Source: Hyphomonadaceae bacterium (GTDB lineage: Bacteria > Pseudomonadota > Alphaproteobacteria > Caulobacterales > Hyphomonadaceae). From it: a stretch of 51,760 bases of DNA. The translations under genes were made by a program, and so were the position numbers. The stretch covers positions 1 through 51,760 of the forward strand of contig JANSYM010000014.1 in NCBI GenBank assembly GCA_024742355.1, written 5' to 3'. The notes beneath the pieces were generated by a model. That model was not told where the DNA came from and ran no database searches. It saw only the letters and a program-made list of their open reading frames with translations. Of the stretch, positions 30,548-38,689 are shown one piece after another; position 1 is the first letter of the stretch; every line of letters starts with the position of its first letter.

Positions 30548-32226
30548 GGCTGCCTCATATCACGATTATTGGCGAGGAAGTCTTCTTCCGGCGTTTTCGT
30601 CGTGCTGGCAACTTCGCCAGGCGTGCCTTTGGCGACGACAATGTCGGGGGTCACTTTCGGTGAAACGGTCGGGCAAGTGCCATCGACACGGTATTGCAAG
30701 GCGGCCGCCAGCATGCCTTCGTTCGCGTCGCCCAGCTCTGTATTGAGATCGTCCGCGACGACGCAACCAGAGACGCGTTCGCCGAAGGCTGCACTGGAAT
30801 TGCCGGGAATGAAGCCATCCGTGTAGTCACCAAAGCCTTTATCATTCACGCCCTGAAACTGGATCGTATAATAGGTGCGACCGCAATTGTCGGTTGGATA
30901 AAAGCCGAACGGCTTCCCGCATGTATTGCCTCCCGGCGTTGCCGATCCGGGGCTTCCGAACAGGACGATTTCGACATCGATGCCGCGCAGGCCGTTGATG
31001 ACCGCTTCGCTGGCGCTGCAGGTGCCCTCGGTAGCGAGGATGAACACACGGTTGAGGTCGAGATCGTTGAGCGGCGTTCCATTGGCGAGCGAGAACCCGA
31101 CGCCGGTGCTGACAAACTCGATCGGAGCATTGAAGGCGCCGGTGACCGGGTTGTTGTTGCCGGCATTTGAATTGAACTGCAGCAATTCGAACGTCTTGCC
31201 ATTCGTGCGCGTCGGACCGGCAATCATGTATGAGAGCTGTGACGCCACGGTGAGCAGGCCGCCGCCATTATAGCGCAAATCCAGCACCAGATCGGTGACA
31301 CCGGCATTGTCCATGGCCGTGATGGCATTGGCAATGTCGGCTTCAGAAGAGAATGGGCTGAACGTATTGAACAGGATATAGCCGACATTTCCCGTCGCGG
31401 TGTTGATGATCGCGGTGCGGTTGACCGGCTGTTGAGCAATGTCCGCGGATGTCACCGTGACGGTGCGCGAGGCGCCGCCGGGTTCCTGGATTCTGAATGT
31501 ATGCATCTCGCCCGCATTTTGCGGGAACAGACCAGCATTCAGCGCATTCACATCCGCTTGCGATCCGCCATTCACGAGGTCGACCCCATCGACTTCCAGA
31601 ATGCGGGCCCCGCGCACGAAGTTTGGCTGCCCACTGACGATTTGTGACGCAGGCGAATTCGGTTCGGTATACCGCACGCGATAGTCGCGCGGCACTGAAT
31701 TCGAGAACACGATCAGACTGAGACCATACCCAGCCGTCGCTGTTGAGTTCCGACGTTCGAGGAAGTCTGCTGTGCTCTCGCTGAAATGAAAATCATCCTT
31801 GTCTTCGCCGGATGGTGTCACCGCCGTCGTCTTGAGCTGATCGAAATAGGTGACACGATTGCTGAAAGTCGCCGGGTTGCGGTCGGTGACTTCATTGTTC
31901 CAGAGATAAGTTTCCTCGGTCCAGGAGCGTAGCCAGAACATCTCTTCGAGCAGTGTCCCGGCCTGGTCTGGAAAAGCGTTGCCTTCAATGTCGACACCGC
32001 TTCTCGGCGCCTCGCATTGATCTTTGAACGTGCTCGCAGGTTCGAACACGTTCTGGGTCCAGGTCGGGCCCTGACTCGGCGGCGGTGGCGGCGGTGGAGG
32101 TGGCGGTGAGACGGTTGACGGTGGCGGACTGCTGCCGCCGCCTCCGCCGCCGCATGCCGCAAGGACTGCGCTGCCGGCTATGATTGCGACTGTTTTCGAA
32201 ATAGTTGCGACCTTAGATTTCGCCAT
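30544..32226 (-). CDS. S41-family serine protease, lipoprotein
   Basis: A 560-residue exported protease of the C-terminal-processing type. MAKSKVATISKTVAIIAGSA leads to lipobox VLAAC, then a run of glycines and an all-proline linker. A PDZ-like domain follows (GARILEVDGVDLVNGG; residues 170-250), then the S41 core with LVLDLRYNGGG, the serine in GTCSASEAVINGL and GKPFGFYPTDNCG carrying the lysine. Four or more cysteines suggest disulfides in the periplasm. It is transcribed divergently from rplK and shares a message with the next lipoprotein. Confidence 0.9.
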   Translation of the reverse strand: MAKSKVATISKTVAIIAGSAVLAACGGGGGGSSPPPSTVSPPPPPPPPPPSQGPTWTQNVFEPASTFKDQCEAPRSGVDIEGNAFPDQAGTLLEEMFWLRSWTEETYLWNNEVTDRNPATFSNRVTYFDQLKTTAVTPSGEDKDDFHFSESTADFLERRNSTATAGYGLSLIVFSNSVPRDYRVRYTEPNSPASQIVSGQPNFVRGARILEVDGVDLVNGGSQADVNALNAGLFPQNAGEMHTFRIQEPGGASRTVTVTSADIAQQPVNRTAIINTATGNVGYILFNTFSPFSSEADIANAITAMDNAGVTDLVLDLRYNGGGLLTVASQLSYMIAGPTRTNGKTFELLQFNSNAGNNNPVTGAFNAPIEFVSTGVGFSLANGTPLNDLDLNRVFILATEGTCSASEAVINGLRGIDVEIVLFGSPGSATPGGNTCGKPFGFYPTDNCGRTYYTIQFQGVNDKGFGDYTDGFIPGNSSAAFGERVSGCVVADDLNTELGDANEGMLAAALQYRVDGTCPTVSPKVTPDIVVAKGTPGEVASTTKTPEEDFLANNRDMRQP

Positions 32227-32353
32227 GAACTCCACACTCCAATAAAGTTCGTGTTCTTCCCTTTCCGTATTGGCACCACAGGGTAGTGGTTGGTTGCAAC
32301 CACAATCTTCACAAGATGAAGCAAATTTGATCTGGCTGAGGCAGTTGCTGCGG

Positions 32354-32382
32354 TTGACCATGCCCTTTGAAAGTGCTTTAGG
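32354..32382 (+). promoter_or_regulatory. candidate promoter of rplK-rplA
   Basis: TTGACC (32354-32359) followed after 17 bases by TTTAGG (32377-32382) is the best alphaproteobacterial-style promoter in the 285-base gap before rplK. The -10 is weak. Downstream, GTCTGG (32463-32468) pairs with CCAGAC (32481-32486) in the leader; an L1 autoregulatory site could lie here but is not recognisable with confidence. Confidence 0.35.
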
Positions 32383-32510
32383 CCGCGTCTTGTTCGCAAG
32401 AACATTAAAACCGTTTGTGGGAGGGGCCGTCAGCCCGAACCACGAACCCTCTAAACCCTGGCGTCTGGATCGAAAGACCACCAGACACCACAATTGCCAG
32501 AGAGGCTATC

Positions 32511-32939
32511 ATGGCGAAGAAACTGCTGGGGCAGCTTAAGCTCCAGATTCCTGCCGGTGCTGCAAACCCGTCGCCCCCCGTTGGGCCGGCGCTCGGCCAG
32601 CGCGGAATCAACATTATGGAATTCTGTAAGGCCTTCAATGCGAAGACCGAAAAGATGGAGAAGGGCCTGCCACTGCCCGTCGTCATCGATTATTATCAGG
32701 ACAAGTCCTTCACCTTTATCGTGAAGACCGCGCCTGCGTCTGTCCTGCTGAAGAAAGCTGCAAAGCTGAAAAAAGGCAGCCAGGAGCCAGGTCGCGCCGT
32801 CGCCGGGTCTGTGACCAAAGCGCAATGCCGCGAAATCGCGGAAGCGAAAATGGTCGACCTGAACGCAAACGATCTCGATCAAGCAACCAAGATCATCGAG
32901 GGCTCTGCCCGTTCGATGGGTCTCGAAGTGGTAGGGTAA
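32511..32939 (+). CDS. rplK: 50S ribosomal protein L11
   Basis: A 142-residue ribosomal protein at the GTPase-associated centre. It carries [20 protein letters not shown], the universal proline-rich N-terminus, [18 protein letters not shown] and the rRNA-binding C-terminus ending [10 protein letters not shown]. The ATG at 32511 gives the canonical MAKK opening. rplA follows four bases after its stop. The usual secE-nusG pair does not precede it; a divergent protease gene does. Confidence 0.98.
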   Translation: MAKKLLGQLKLQIPAGAANPSPPVGPALGQRGINIMEFCKAFNAKTEKMEKGLPLPVVIDYYQDKSFTFIVKTAPASVLLKKAAKLKKGSQEPGRAVAGSVTKAQCREIAEAKMVDLNANDLDQATKIIEGSARSMGLEVVG

Positions 32940-32943
32940 GAGC

Positions 32944-33636
32944 ATGGCTGGAAAACGTTATCGCGCCGCTGCTGAAGCGATTGAAGCCGATGCGATGTAC
33001 AGCGTCACGGACGCTGTGAAGCTGGTAAAGTCGAACGCGACATCGAAGTTTGATGAAACCGTCGAAATCGCCGTCAATCTTGGCGTCGACCCGAAATATG
33101 CTGACCAGATGGTTCGCGGCGTTGTCTCGCTGCCATCCGGCACCGGTAAAGACGTACGTGTGGCTGTGTTTGCCCGCGACGCGAAAGCCGAAGAAGCAAA
33201 AGAAGCTGGCGCCGAGTTTGTTGGTGCTGAAGACCTGATGGAAGAAATTCAGAACGGCAAGTCTGACTTCGATCGCGTCATTGCCAGCCCGGACATGATG
33301 TCTGTTGTTGGTCGCCTCGGTAAAGTACTTGGCCCACGCGGCCTGATGCCAAACCCGAAAGTCGGTACGGTCACGCCAAATGTTGGCCAGGCTGTCAAAG
33401 ACGCCAAAGGCGGTTCGGTTGAGTTCCGGGTCGAGAAGTTCGGCATCATCCACGCTGGCATCGGCAAGGCTTCTTTCACTGAAGATGCGATCGAGAAGAA
33501 CGTTCGCGCCTTCATCGAAGCGCTGCTGAAAGCCAAGCCATCAGGCGCCAAAGGCACCTACATGAAAAAGATCGCTCTGAGCTCCACCATGGGCCCAGGC
33601 GTTGCGATCGACACGGCTGACGCGATCCCAGGCTAA
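32944..33636 (+). CDS. rplA: 50S ribosomal protein L1
   Basis: A 230-residue protein of the L1 stalk that helps release deacylated tRNA and in many bacteria represses its own operon. Family marks are [55 protein letters not shown] and the closing [16 protein letters not shown]. Full length. It is followed by a strong terminator instead of rplJ, so the L11 operon ends here. Confidence 0.98.
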   Translation: MAGKRYRAAAEAIEADAMYSVTDAVKLVKSNATSKFDETVEIAVNLGVDPKYADQMVRGVVSLPSGTGKDVRVAVFARDAKAEEAKEAGAEFVGAEDLMEEIQNGKSDFDRVIASPDMMSVVGRLGKVLGPRGLMPNPKVGTVTPNVGQAVKDAKGGSVEFRVEKFGIIHAGIGKASFTEDAIEKNVRAFIEALLKAKPSGAKGTYMKKIALSSTMGPGVAIDTADAIPG

Positions 33637-33655
33637 GCCGACATCGCACGCTTAT

Positions 33656-33692
33656 AAAAAAGGCCCGCTGGAATGATCCGGCGGGCCTTTTT
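33656..33692 (+). terminator. Rho-independent terminator after rplA
   Basis: AAAAAGGCCCGCTGG pairs with CCGGCGGGCCTTTTT around six bases, 20 bases after the rplA stop. The A/T tracts on both sides would also end the convergent M28 peptidase message. Confidence 0.88.
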
Positions 33693-33711
33693 CTATGTTG
33701 AACGGCGCGGC

Positions 33712-35388
33712 CTATTCAGCTTGCTGCGGGCCATTGAATTGGCGCGCGAAGAAATCATCCTTCACCCAGAGTGGTCGTTCGTCGGCATTGGCGAGAGTCA
33801 GCGCGATGCGCGCATTGATCTCGGCAAAATTCGCTGCGGCGGCGAAACTGATCGAGTTGTCCATATCATCAGACGGGCGATGATAATTGGTGGCGAAATG
33901 CTCGGCCCAGGCAGCGTCGCCGCCATTCTCGGTGCCGGTGGCGAGGAAGATGGAGGGCACGCCGATCTCGACCAGGCGGAAATGGTCCGACCGCGTGAAC
34001 AGGCCCTGGTCCGGGAATGGGTCAGGGCTGAGCTGCATACCCATCTCGCTGGCGGCGGAGCTGACAGCAGCGGCGATCGTCGAGCGATCTGAGCCAAACG
34101 CCACGACGTCCTCGAACTCATAGGTCAGAACCGGCATGTCGAGATTGACATTGCCGACCAGGCGCGCCGGATCGACGGTTGGGTTCTGCGCAAAGTACTG
34201 CGCCCCGAGCAGGCCTTTTTCTTCGGCTGTCACGATCAGCAGCATGACCGAGCGCCGCGGGCGCTCGCCTTCCTGCATCATGCGGGCAACTTCGAGCAGG
34301 GTGGACACACCAGCAGCATTGTCGAGCGCACCATTATTGATCTTGTCGTCTTCGAAGGATTTGGACACGCCAATATGATCCAAGTGCGCGGTCAGCACGA
34401 TGATCTCGTCTTTGAGGTCCGGGTCGCTGCCCTCGATCAGGCCGATGACATTGTCGGACTCGACCGTGTCGAGCGCGGAGTTTTGGGTCATGCTGATCTG
34501 GTAGGGCAGATCAAATCCGGCGACTGCGCCGCCTTCAGCCTCAGCTGCCGTCATGATCGCGTCAAAATCCTGACCAGCGCCTTCCAGGAGCTTGCGCCCG
34601 CCCGCCATGGAGAGGTAGCCGCTCGCGCGAACGCCTGGCGCGCGGGAAAATGCCGAACCATCTGGGCGGAGCCAGCTCATGCTGGCAGATTCCAGACGCC
34701 CTTCGCCAACCAGACGAGCGAATGAATAGACGGTCTCGCGCGTTGGCGTTTCGAGCGATACGATGCCTATCGCGCCGCGTTTGGAGGCCTCTGCCGATTT
34801 TTGGGATCCATAATAGGCCCGCTCTTCGGTTTGGATGCCTTTCGGTGTGCCACTGAACATGACGACAATCTTTCCGTCGACATCCAGGCCTTCATAATCG
34901 TCGCGGCCAAGATCAGGCGCGACGATGCCGAACCCGACAAACACTGCTTCCGCGCTTACAGTCGCGCTATCCGCCCGCGTCGAGCCGTACATGACATAGT
35001 CGACATTCTCTTCCAGGCTGAGCGCATCGCCGGTTTCTGTATTGGCGATATTGAGGGCCAGTTCGTCTGCGACGCGATAGCTGCGGCGCAGCGGGACGGT
35101 CTGGAAATAGCTGCCATCCGTGCCGGCCGGTGCGACGCCGAGATCGGCCATGCGCCCCGCCACATATTGCGCGGCCGCGTCATAGCCGGGCGTGCCCGCT
35201 TCGCGACCTTCCAGCTCATCGCTGGCGAGGAAGCGCATGTCGGCTTCGATATTGTCTGCATCGGGGGACAGCGCAACTGTGGTCTGCCCCGCTTCAATCG
35301 GCTCGCTCGTCGGTGGTGTTTCGGTGGCTTGCTGGCAGGCGCTCGCCAGCATGACCAATCCGAGTGTCAGTCCAAGCTTCTGTTTCAT
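33712..35388 (-). CDS. M28-family metallopeptidase, lipoprotein
   Basis: A 558-residue exported zinc aminopeptidase. MKQKLGLTLGLVMLASAC is a lipoprotein signal. A protease-associated insert domain (residues 130-270) interrupts the core. The co-catalytic metal ligands are seen in order: LTAHLDHIG (His), NGALDNAAGVS (bridging Asp), VTAEEKGLLGAQ (Glu-Glu), NLDMP (Asp) and NYHRPSDDMD (His). It removes amino acids from peptide N-termini in the periplasm. It sits between rplA and the rplJL-rpoBC block, an unusual place. The start at 35388 follows the signal peptide; an AAAGGG site lies upstream. Confidence 0.92.
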   Translation of the reverse strand: MKQKLGLTLGLVMLASACQQATETPPTSEPIEAGQTTVALSPDADNIEADMRFLASDELEGREAGTPGYDAAAQYVAGRMADLGVAPAGTDGSYFQTVPLRRSYRVADELALNIANTETGDALSLEENVDYVMYGSTRADSATVSAEAVFVGFGIVAPDLGRDDYEGLDVDGKIVVMFSGTPKGIQTEERAYYGSQKSAEASKRGAIGIVSLETPTRETVYSFARLVGEGRLESASMSWLRPDGSAFSRAPGVRASGYLSMAGGRKLLEGAGQDFDAIMTAAEAEGGAVAGFDLPYQISMTQNSALDTVESDNVIGLIEGSDPDLKDEIIVLTAHLDHIGVSKSFEDDKINNGALDNAAGVSTLLEVARMMQEGERPRRSVMLLIVTAEEKGLLGAQYFAQNPTVDPARLVGNVNLDMPVLTYEFEDVVAFGSDRSTIAAAVSSAASEMGMQLSPDPFPDQGLFTRSDHFRLVEIGVPSIFLATGTENGGDAAWAEHFATNYHRPSDDMDNSISFAAAANFAEINARIALTLANADERPLWVKDDFFARQFNGPQQAE

Positions 35389-35509
35389 GATGTTCAGCCC
35401 TTTGGTGATTTTGCCGCCAGATGATCGATCAGGCCGGTCTTTGTCCAGAGGGCAACGTGCATTGCAATTTGTAACAATTGCGTCAGGTTGGCGGCCGGAG
35501 GATCTGAAC

Positions 35510-37255
35510 ATGAAAACATCAGCGCTGGGGATGGTCTTGCTCGCACTGGCGACCGCATGTGCGGCGCCGACGGAAGAGGCATCAGGAACCAATAGTGGAG
35601 ACCGCGTGGTGATTTATCCTGCCGATGCGGTGATCACCATGGTGTCGGATGAGGTTGCGGGCGCCGTTGCCGTCGAAGGCAATCGCATTGTCGCCGTGGG
35701 GACGCGTGACGCTCTGGAGGCACAGTTTTCCGGGGCTGAGGTGGATGAGGCTTTTCTCGGCAAGACGATCGTGCCGGGTCTGATCGATCCGCATGTTCAT
35801 ATGGCGCTGTCCTCGCTGCAATATGCAACCCCGCTGACGCCGCCCTGGCCGATGGCGACACCCGACGGAATGGTGCGCGGCCTGCCGACGCGTGAGGCTT
35901 TCTTCACACGGTTGGCCGAGATTGACGCCGAGGCTCCCGCGGGCGAGCCGCTCATCGTCTACGGCTTTCACAATCTGGTTCACGGCGATCTCACCAAGGC
36001 GGATCTGGACGGTGTGACGACCGACCGTCCGCTGGTCATCTGGCATTATTCAAGTCACGATTTTTACCTCAACTCGGCAGCGCTTGCCTGGGCTGGAATT
36101 GATGCCTCCTGGCACGATCAGTTCGAGGGCGTTGATCTGGATGAGGATGGCGAGTTGACCGGGCGCATCTATGAGGATGCGATCGGGGCCTTGCTGCAGA
36201 CGCTCGGACCGATTCTGCTCGCACCAGACCGGCTGTCTCGAGGATTGGAAGGGTTTTCCGGCTTGCTGCGCGCCGGCGGCGTCACGACAGTTGCCGATCT
36301 CGGATACGGGATTTTCACGCTCCCGATCGAGAACGCGAATATCGGCGCCAATTGGCAATCGCTAGATCATGCCGGGTACCGTCTTTACCTGGTGCCAGAA
36401 CACCGCGCCTTCGATCACGCCTTTGGCGACGCGCGCGTGGAGACCATTCTCGGCATGATTGATGGTGAGATTGCCACGCCGGCGCCGGTCCTGCCTCAGG
36501 TGAAGTTCTTCACGGACGCCGCCTATTATTCGCAGACCATGCGCGTCTCCGAGCCGGGTTATCTCAGCGGGCAGTCGGCGGGAACACAGGGCCTGTGGGT
36601 GATGCAGCCGGAGGAGATCGCACCGACCATTCAGCCATATTGGGATGCCGGACTGGCGGTGCGCATTCACTCGAATGGCGATGCAGCTCAAGGGGCGACG
36701 CTGGATGCACTTGAAACCCTGCGCCCGTCGGCACCGGATCGCGCCTTCATCTTCGAACATGCCGGGCTGTTCTCGCCGGAGCAGGTCGCGCGTGCCGCAG
36801 ACCTCGGCGCCGGAATCTCCGCAGCCAGTCACTATGTCTTCTATCTCGGTGAGGCCTATCAGTCGCCACTCGGGCCGGATCGCGGTGACTGGATCCTGCC
36901 GCTGGCCAGTCTCAGCGCATCCGGTGTGCCCGTGACCTTGCACTCAGATGCTCCTTTGGCGCCACCCTTGCCCTTGCGCGCCGCGAGCGTGCACATGACG
37001 CGCGCCACCCGGGAAGGGCCGGAGCTGACGCCGTCAGAGAAATTGTCAGCGCAGGAAGCGCTGGAATCGATCACCATCGACGCGGCCAATGCGCTCGGTC
37101 TGGAGGCCGAGATTGGCAGCATTGCACCCGGCAAACTTGCCGACTTCACAATCCTGGAGTCGAACCCGCTTGAGACCCCGGGTGAGGGGTGGGGGGACAT
37201 CACGGTTTGGGGCGTCGTCCTCGACGGTGAGAAGCGCCCGGTGACTGTGAACTAA
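35510..37255 (+). CDS. amidohydrolase (YtcJ-like), lipoprotein
   Basis: A 581-residue hydrolase, second of its family in this window. MKTSALGMVLLALATAC gives a lipobox. The HxH motif is in IVPGLIDPHVHMALSSLQY; further metal ligands lie in IHSNGDAAQGATLDAL, FIFEHAGLFSPEQ and LHSDAPLAPPLP. The C-terminus IGSIAPGKLADFTIL is shared with the first amidohydrolase. A GGAGGATC site precedes the ATG. Being exported, it acts in the periplasm, unlike the first. Divergent from the M28 peptidase, with which it may share nutrient-scavenging duties (inference). Confidence 0.9.
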   Translation: MKTSALGMVLLALATACAAPTEEASGTNSGDRVVIYPADAVITMVSDEVAGAVAVEGNRIVAVGTRDALEAQFSGAEVDEAFLGKTIVPGLIDPHVHMALSSLQYATPLTPPWPMATPDGMVRGLPTREAFFTRLAEIDAEAPAGEPLIVYGFHNLVHGDLTKADLDGVTTDRPLVIWHYSSHDFYLNSAALAWAGIDASWHDQFEGVDLDEDGELTGRIYEDAIGALLQTLGPILLAPDRLSRGLEGFSGLLRAGGVTTVADLGYGIFTLPIENANIGANWQSLDHAGYRLYLVPEHRAFDHAFGDARVETILGMIDGEIATPAPVLPQVKFFTDAAYYSQTMRVSEPGYLSGQSAGTQGLWVMQPEEIAPTIQPYWDAGLAVRIHSNGDAAQGATLDALETLRPSAPDRAFIFEHAGLFSPEQVARAADLGAGISAASHYVFYLGEAYQSPLGPDRGDWILPLASLSASGVPVTLHSDAPLAPPLPLRAASVHMTRATREGPELTPSEKLSAQEALESITIDAANALGLEAEIGSIAPGKLADFTILESNPLETPGEGWGDITVWGVVLDGEKRPVTVN

Positions 37256-37321
37256 AAGAAAAATCAGCAACGCCTTGACTTTTCTGATTTTAGGGGTTGC
37301 GCCCCTGTGGATCAAAGGTTA

Positions 37322-37370
37322 AGGAACGCGGCTTGCGGGAGATTGGCGATTCGTCGGTCTCCCGTTTCCT
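37322..37370 (+). promoter_or_regulatory. leader RNA stem upstream of rplJ, possible L10 leader
   Basis: The 311-base gap before rplJ holds a two-part stem: AGGAA (37322-37326) pairs with TTCCT (37366-37370), and CGGGAGA (37336-37342) with TCTCCCG (37358-37364). A lopsided internal loop lies between them, like the kink-turn bulge of known L10(L7/L12)4 autoregulatory leaders. A further hairpin CTGCGG-gttt-CCGCAG is at 37438-37453. Resemblance to the L10 leader family is structural only, and no clear promoter was found. Confidence 0.45.
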
Positions 37371-37565
37371 GTCCGAGACCATGGGTGGCTTATTTTTAAG
37401 TGTAAATCCCTTGATAGACGGGGTGAGGCAGGTTGGTCTGCGGGTTTCCGCAGTTCGGCTGGTCTGCCAGGCCCTGGGCAGGCGCTGGAGGCAGCGTCTT
37501 GACGCCGCCAAAGGCAATCCCAGGCGCCCGGATGGTCCGGTCGCCTTATTGTAAGGAGATCCGTA

Positions 37566-38081
37566 ATGGATAGAGCCGGAAAAGCCGAAGCCATCAAAAC
37601 GCTCGAGGGCGTTATTGCTGACTCCGGCAGTGTCATCGTGGCACGCTATACCGGTCTGACAGTTGCGGAAATGACTGAGTTTCGTGGCATGTTGCGTGAG
37701 CAAGGTGCGACAGCGAAGGTGGTCAAGAACCGTCTCTTTAAGAAAGCGCTCGATGGAAAAGGTGGCGACGCAGCAAACGCGCTGTTCGCAGACCAGACCG
37801 TCATCGCTTACGCAGAAGATCCTGTGGCTTCGGCCAAAGCAGCTTCTGAGTACGCCAAGGAAAACGAGAAACTCGTAATCGTTGGCGGTCTTATGGGCGA
37901 CGAGGTACTTGATACGGCGGGTGTGGAAGCACTCTCCAAAATGCCATCTCGCGAGGAACTTATTGCAACTGTTGTTGCCCGCCTCATGGGGCAGGCAAGC
38001 CAGATCGCTCAGCGCGTTACAGCGCCCGGGCAGCAGCTGGCCGGTGCAATCAATGCGATTGGCGAGCAAGCAGCGGCATAG
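37566..38081 (+). CDS. rplJ: 50S ribosomal protein L10
   Basis: A 171-residue protein that anchors the L7/L12 stalk. The N-terminus MDRAGKAEAIKTLEGVIADS and the VVKNRLFKKALDGKGG segment bind rRNA with L11; the C-terminal helix holds L7/L12 dimers. An AAGGAG ribosome site is present. rplL follows after 60 bases. The block rplJ-rplL-rpoB-rpoC is in the usual order. Confidence 0.98.
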   Translation: MDRAGKAEAIKTLEGVIADSGSVIVARYTGLTVAEMTEFRGMLREQGATAKVVKNRLFKKALDGKGGDAANALFADQTVIAYAEDPVASAKAASEYAKENEKLVIVGGLMGDEVLDTAGVEALSKMPSREELIATVVARLMGQASQIAQRVTAPGQQLAGAINAIGEQAAA

Positions 38082-38141
38082 GTCGGACCCCAAACTTAAG
38101 ATCAACCAAACACCCTCAACCCTTAAAGGACATCAGAACAA

Positions 38142-38522
38142 ATGGCTGATATCGCAAAACTCGGTGATGAGCTTCTCGGCCTCACCATCATGGAAGCAAA
38201 AGAGCTCAACGACTATCTCGAAGAGCGTGGCATCAAAGCGGCTGCTGCAGTTGCAGTAGCAGGCCCAGCTGGCGGCGGTGACGCTGGCGGCGCAGCTGCA
38301 GAAGAGAAAGACGAGTTCGACGTCATTCTGACGGCTGGCGGCGACAAGAAGATCAACGTTATTAAAGTTGTTCGCGAAGTCGTTTCTGGCCTCGGCCTGA
38401 AAGAAGCGAAGGAGCTCGTTGAAGGCGCTCCTAAGCCAATCAAAGAAGGCGTGTCGAAAGACGAAGCTGAAGAAATCAAGAAGAAGTTCGAAGAAGCCGG
38501 CGCAACCGTCGAGCTCAAGTAA
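38142..38522 (+). CDS. rplL: 50S ribosomal protein L7/L12
   Basis: A 126-residue stalk protein that recruits translation factors. The N-terminal dimer helix ([20 protein letters not shown]), a hinge rich in Ala/Gly ([16 protein letters not shown]) and the globular C-terminal domain [20 protein letters not shown] are all present. An AAAGGA ribosome site is visible. The strong bias to a few codons is typical of highly expressed genes. Confidence 0.98.
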   Translation: MADIAKLGDELLGLTIMEAKELNDYLEERGIKAAAAVAVAGPAGGGDAGGAAAEEKDEFDVILTAGGDKKINVIKVVREVVSGLGLKEAKELVEGAPKPIKEGVSKDEAEEIKKKFEEAGATVELK

Positions 38523-38595
38523 GGCTTCTGCCCCGCATGGGGTGAGTAAAGTACGGGTTGGTGTTCGCGCGAGGCGCCAGACCGTAGAAGATAAG

Positions 38596-38623
38596 CGCGG
38601 CAGGGTCGGTTGGCCTTGCCGCG
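38596..38623 (+). promoter_or_regulatory. stable hairpin between rplL and rpoB, possible attenuator
   Basis: CGCGGCAGGG pairs with CCTTGCCGCG around eight bases, with no T-run following. In other bacteria the rplL-rpoB gap carries an attenuator or RNase III processing site that lowers polymerase subunit output relative to ribosomal proteins; this stem would suit that role. Confidence 0.5.
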
Positions 38624-38689
38624 TCCTCGCGTTTCAGGCGACACGCCGCTCTGGCCCCTCGGGTCTCGCGGCACAAAACGGAAGACAAG

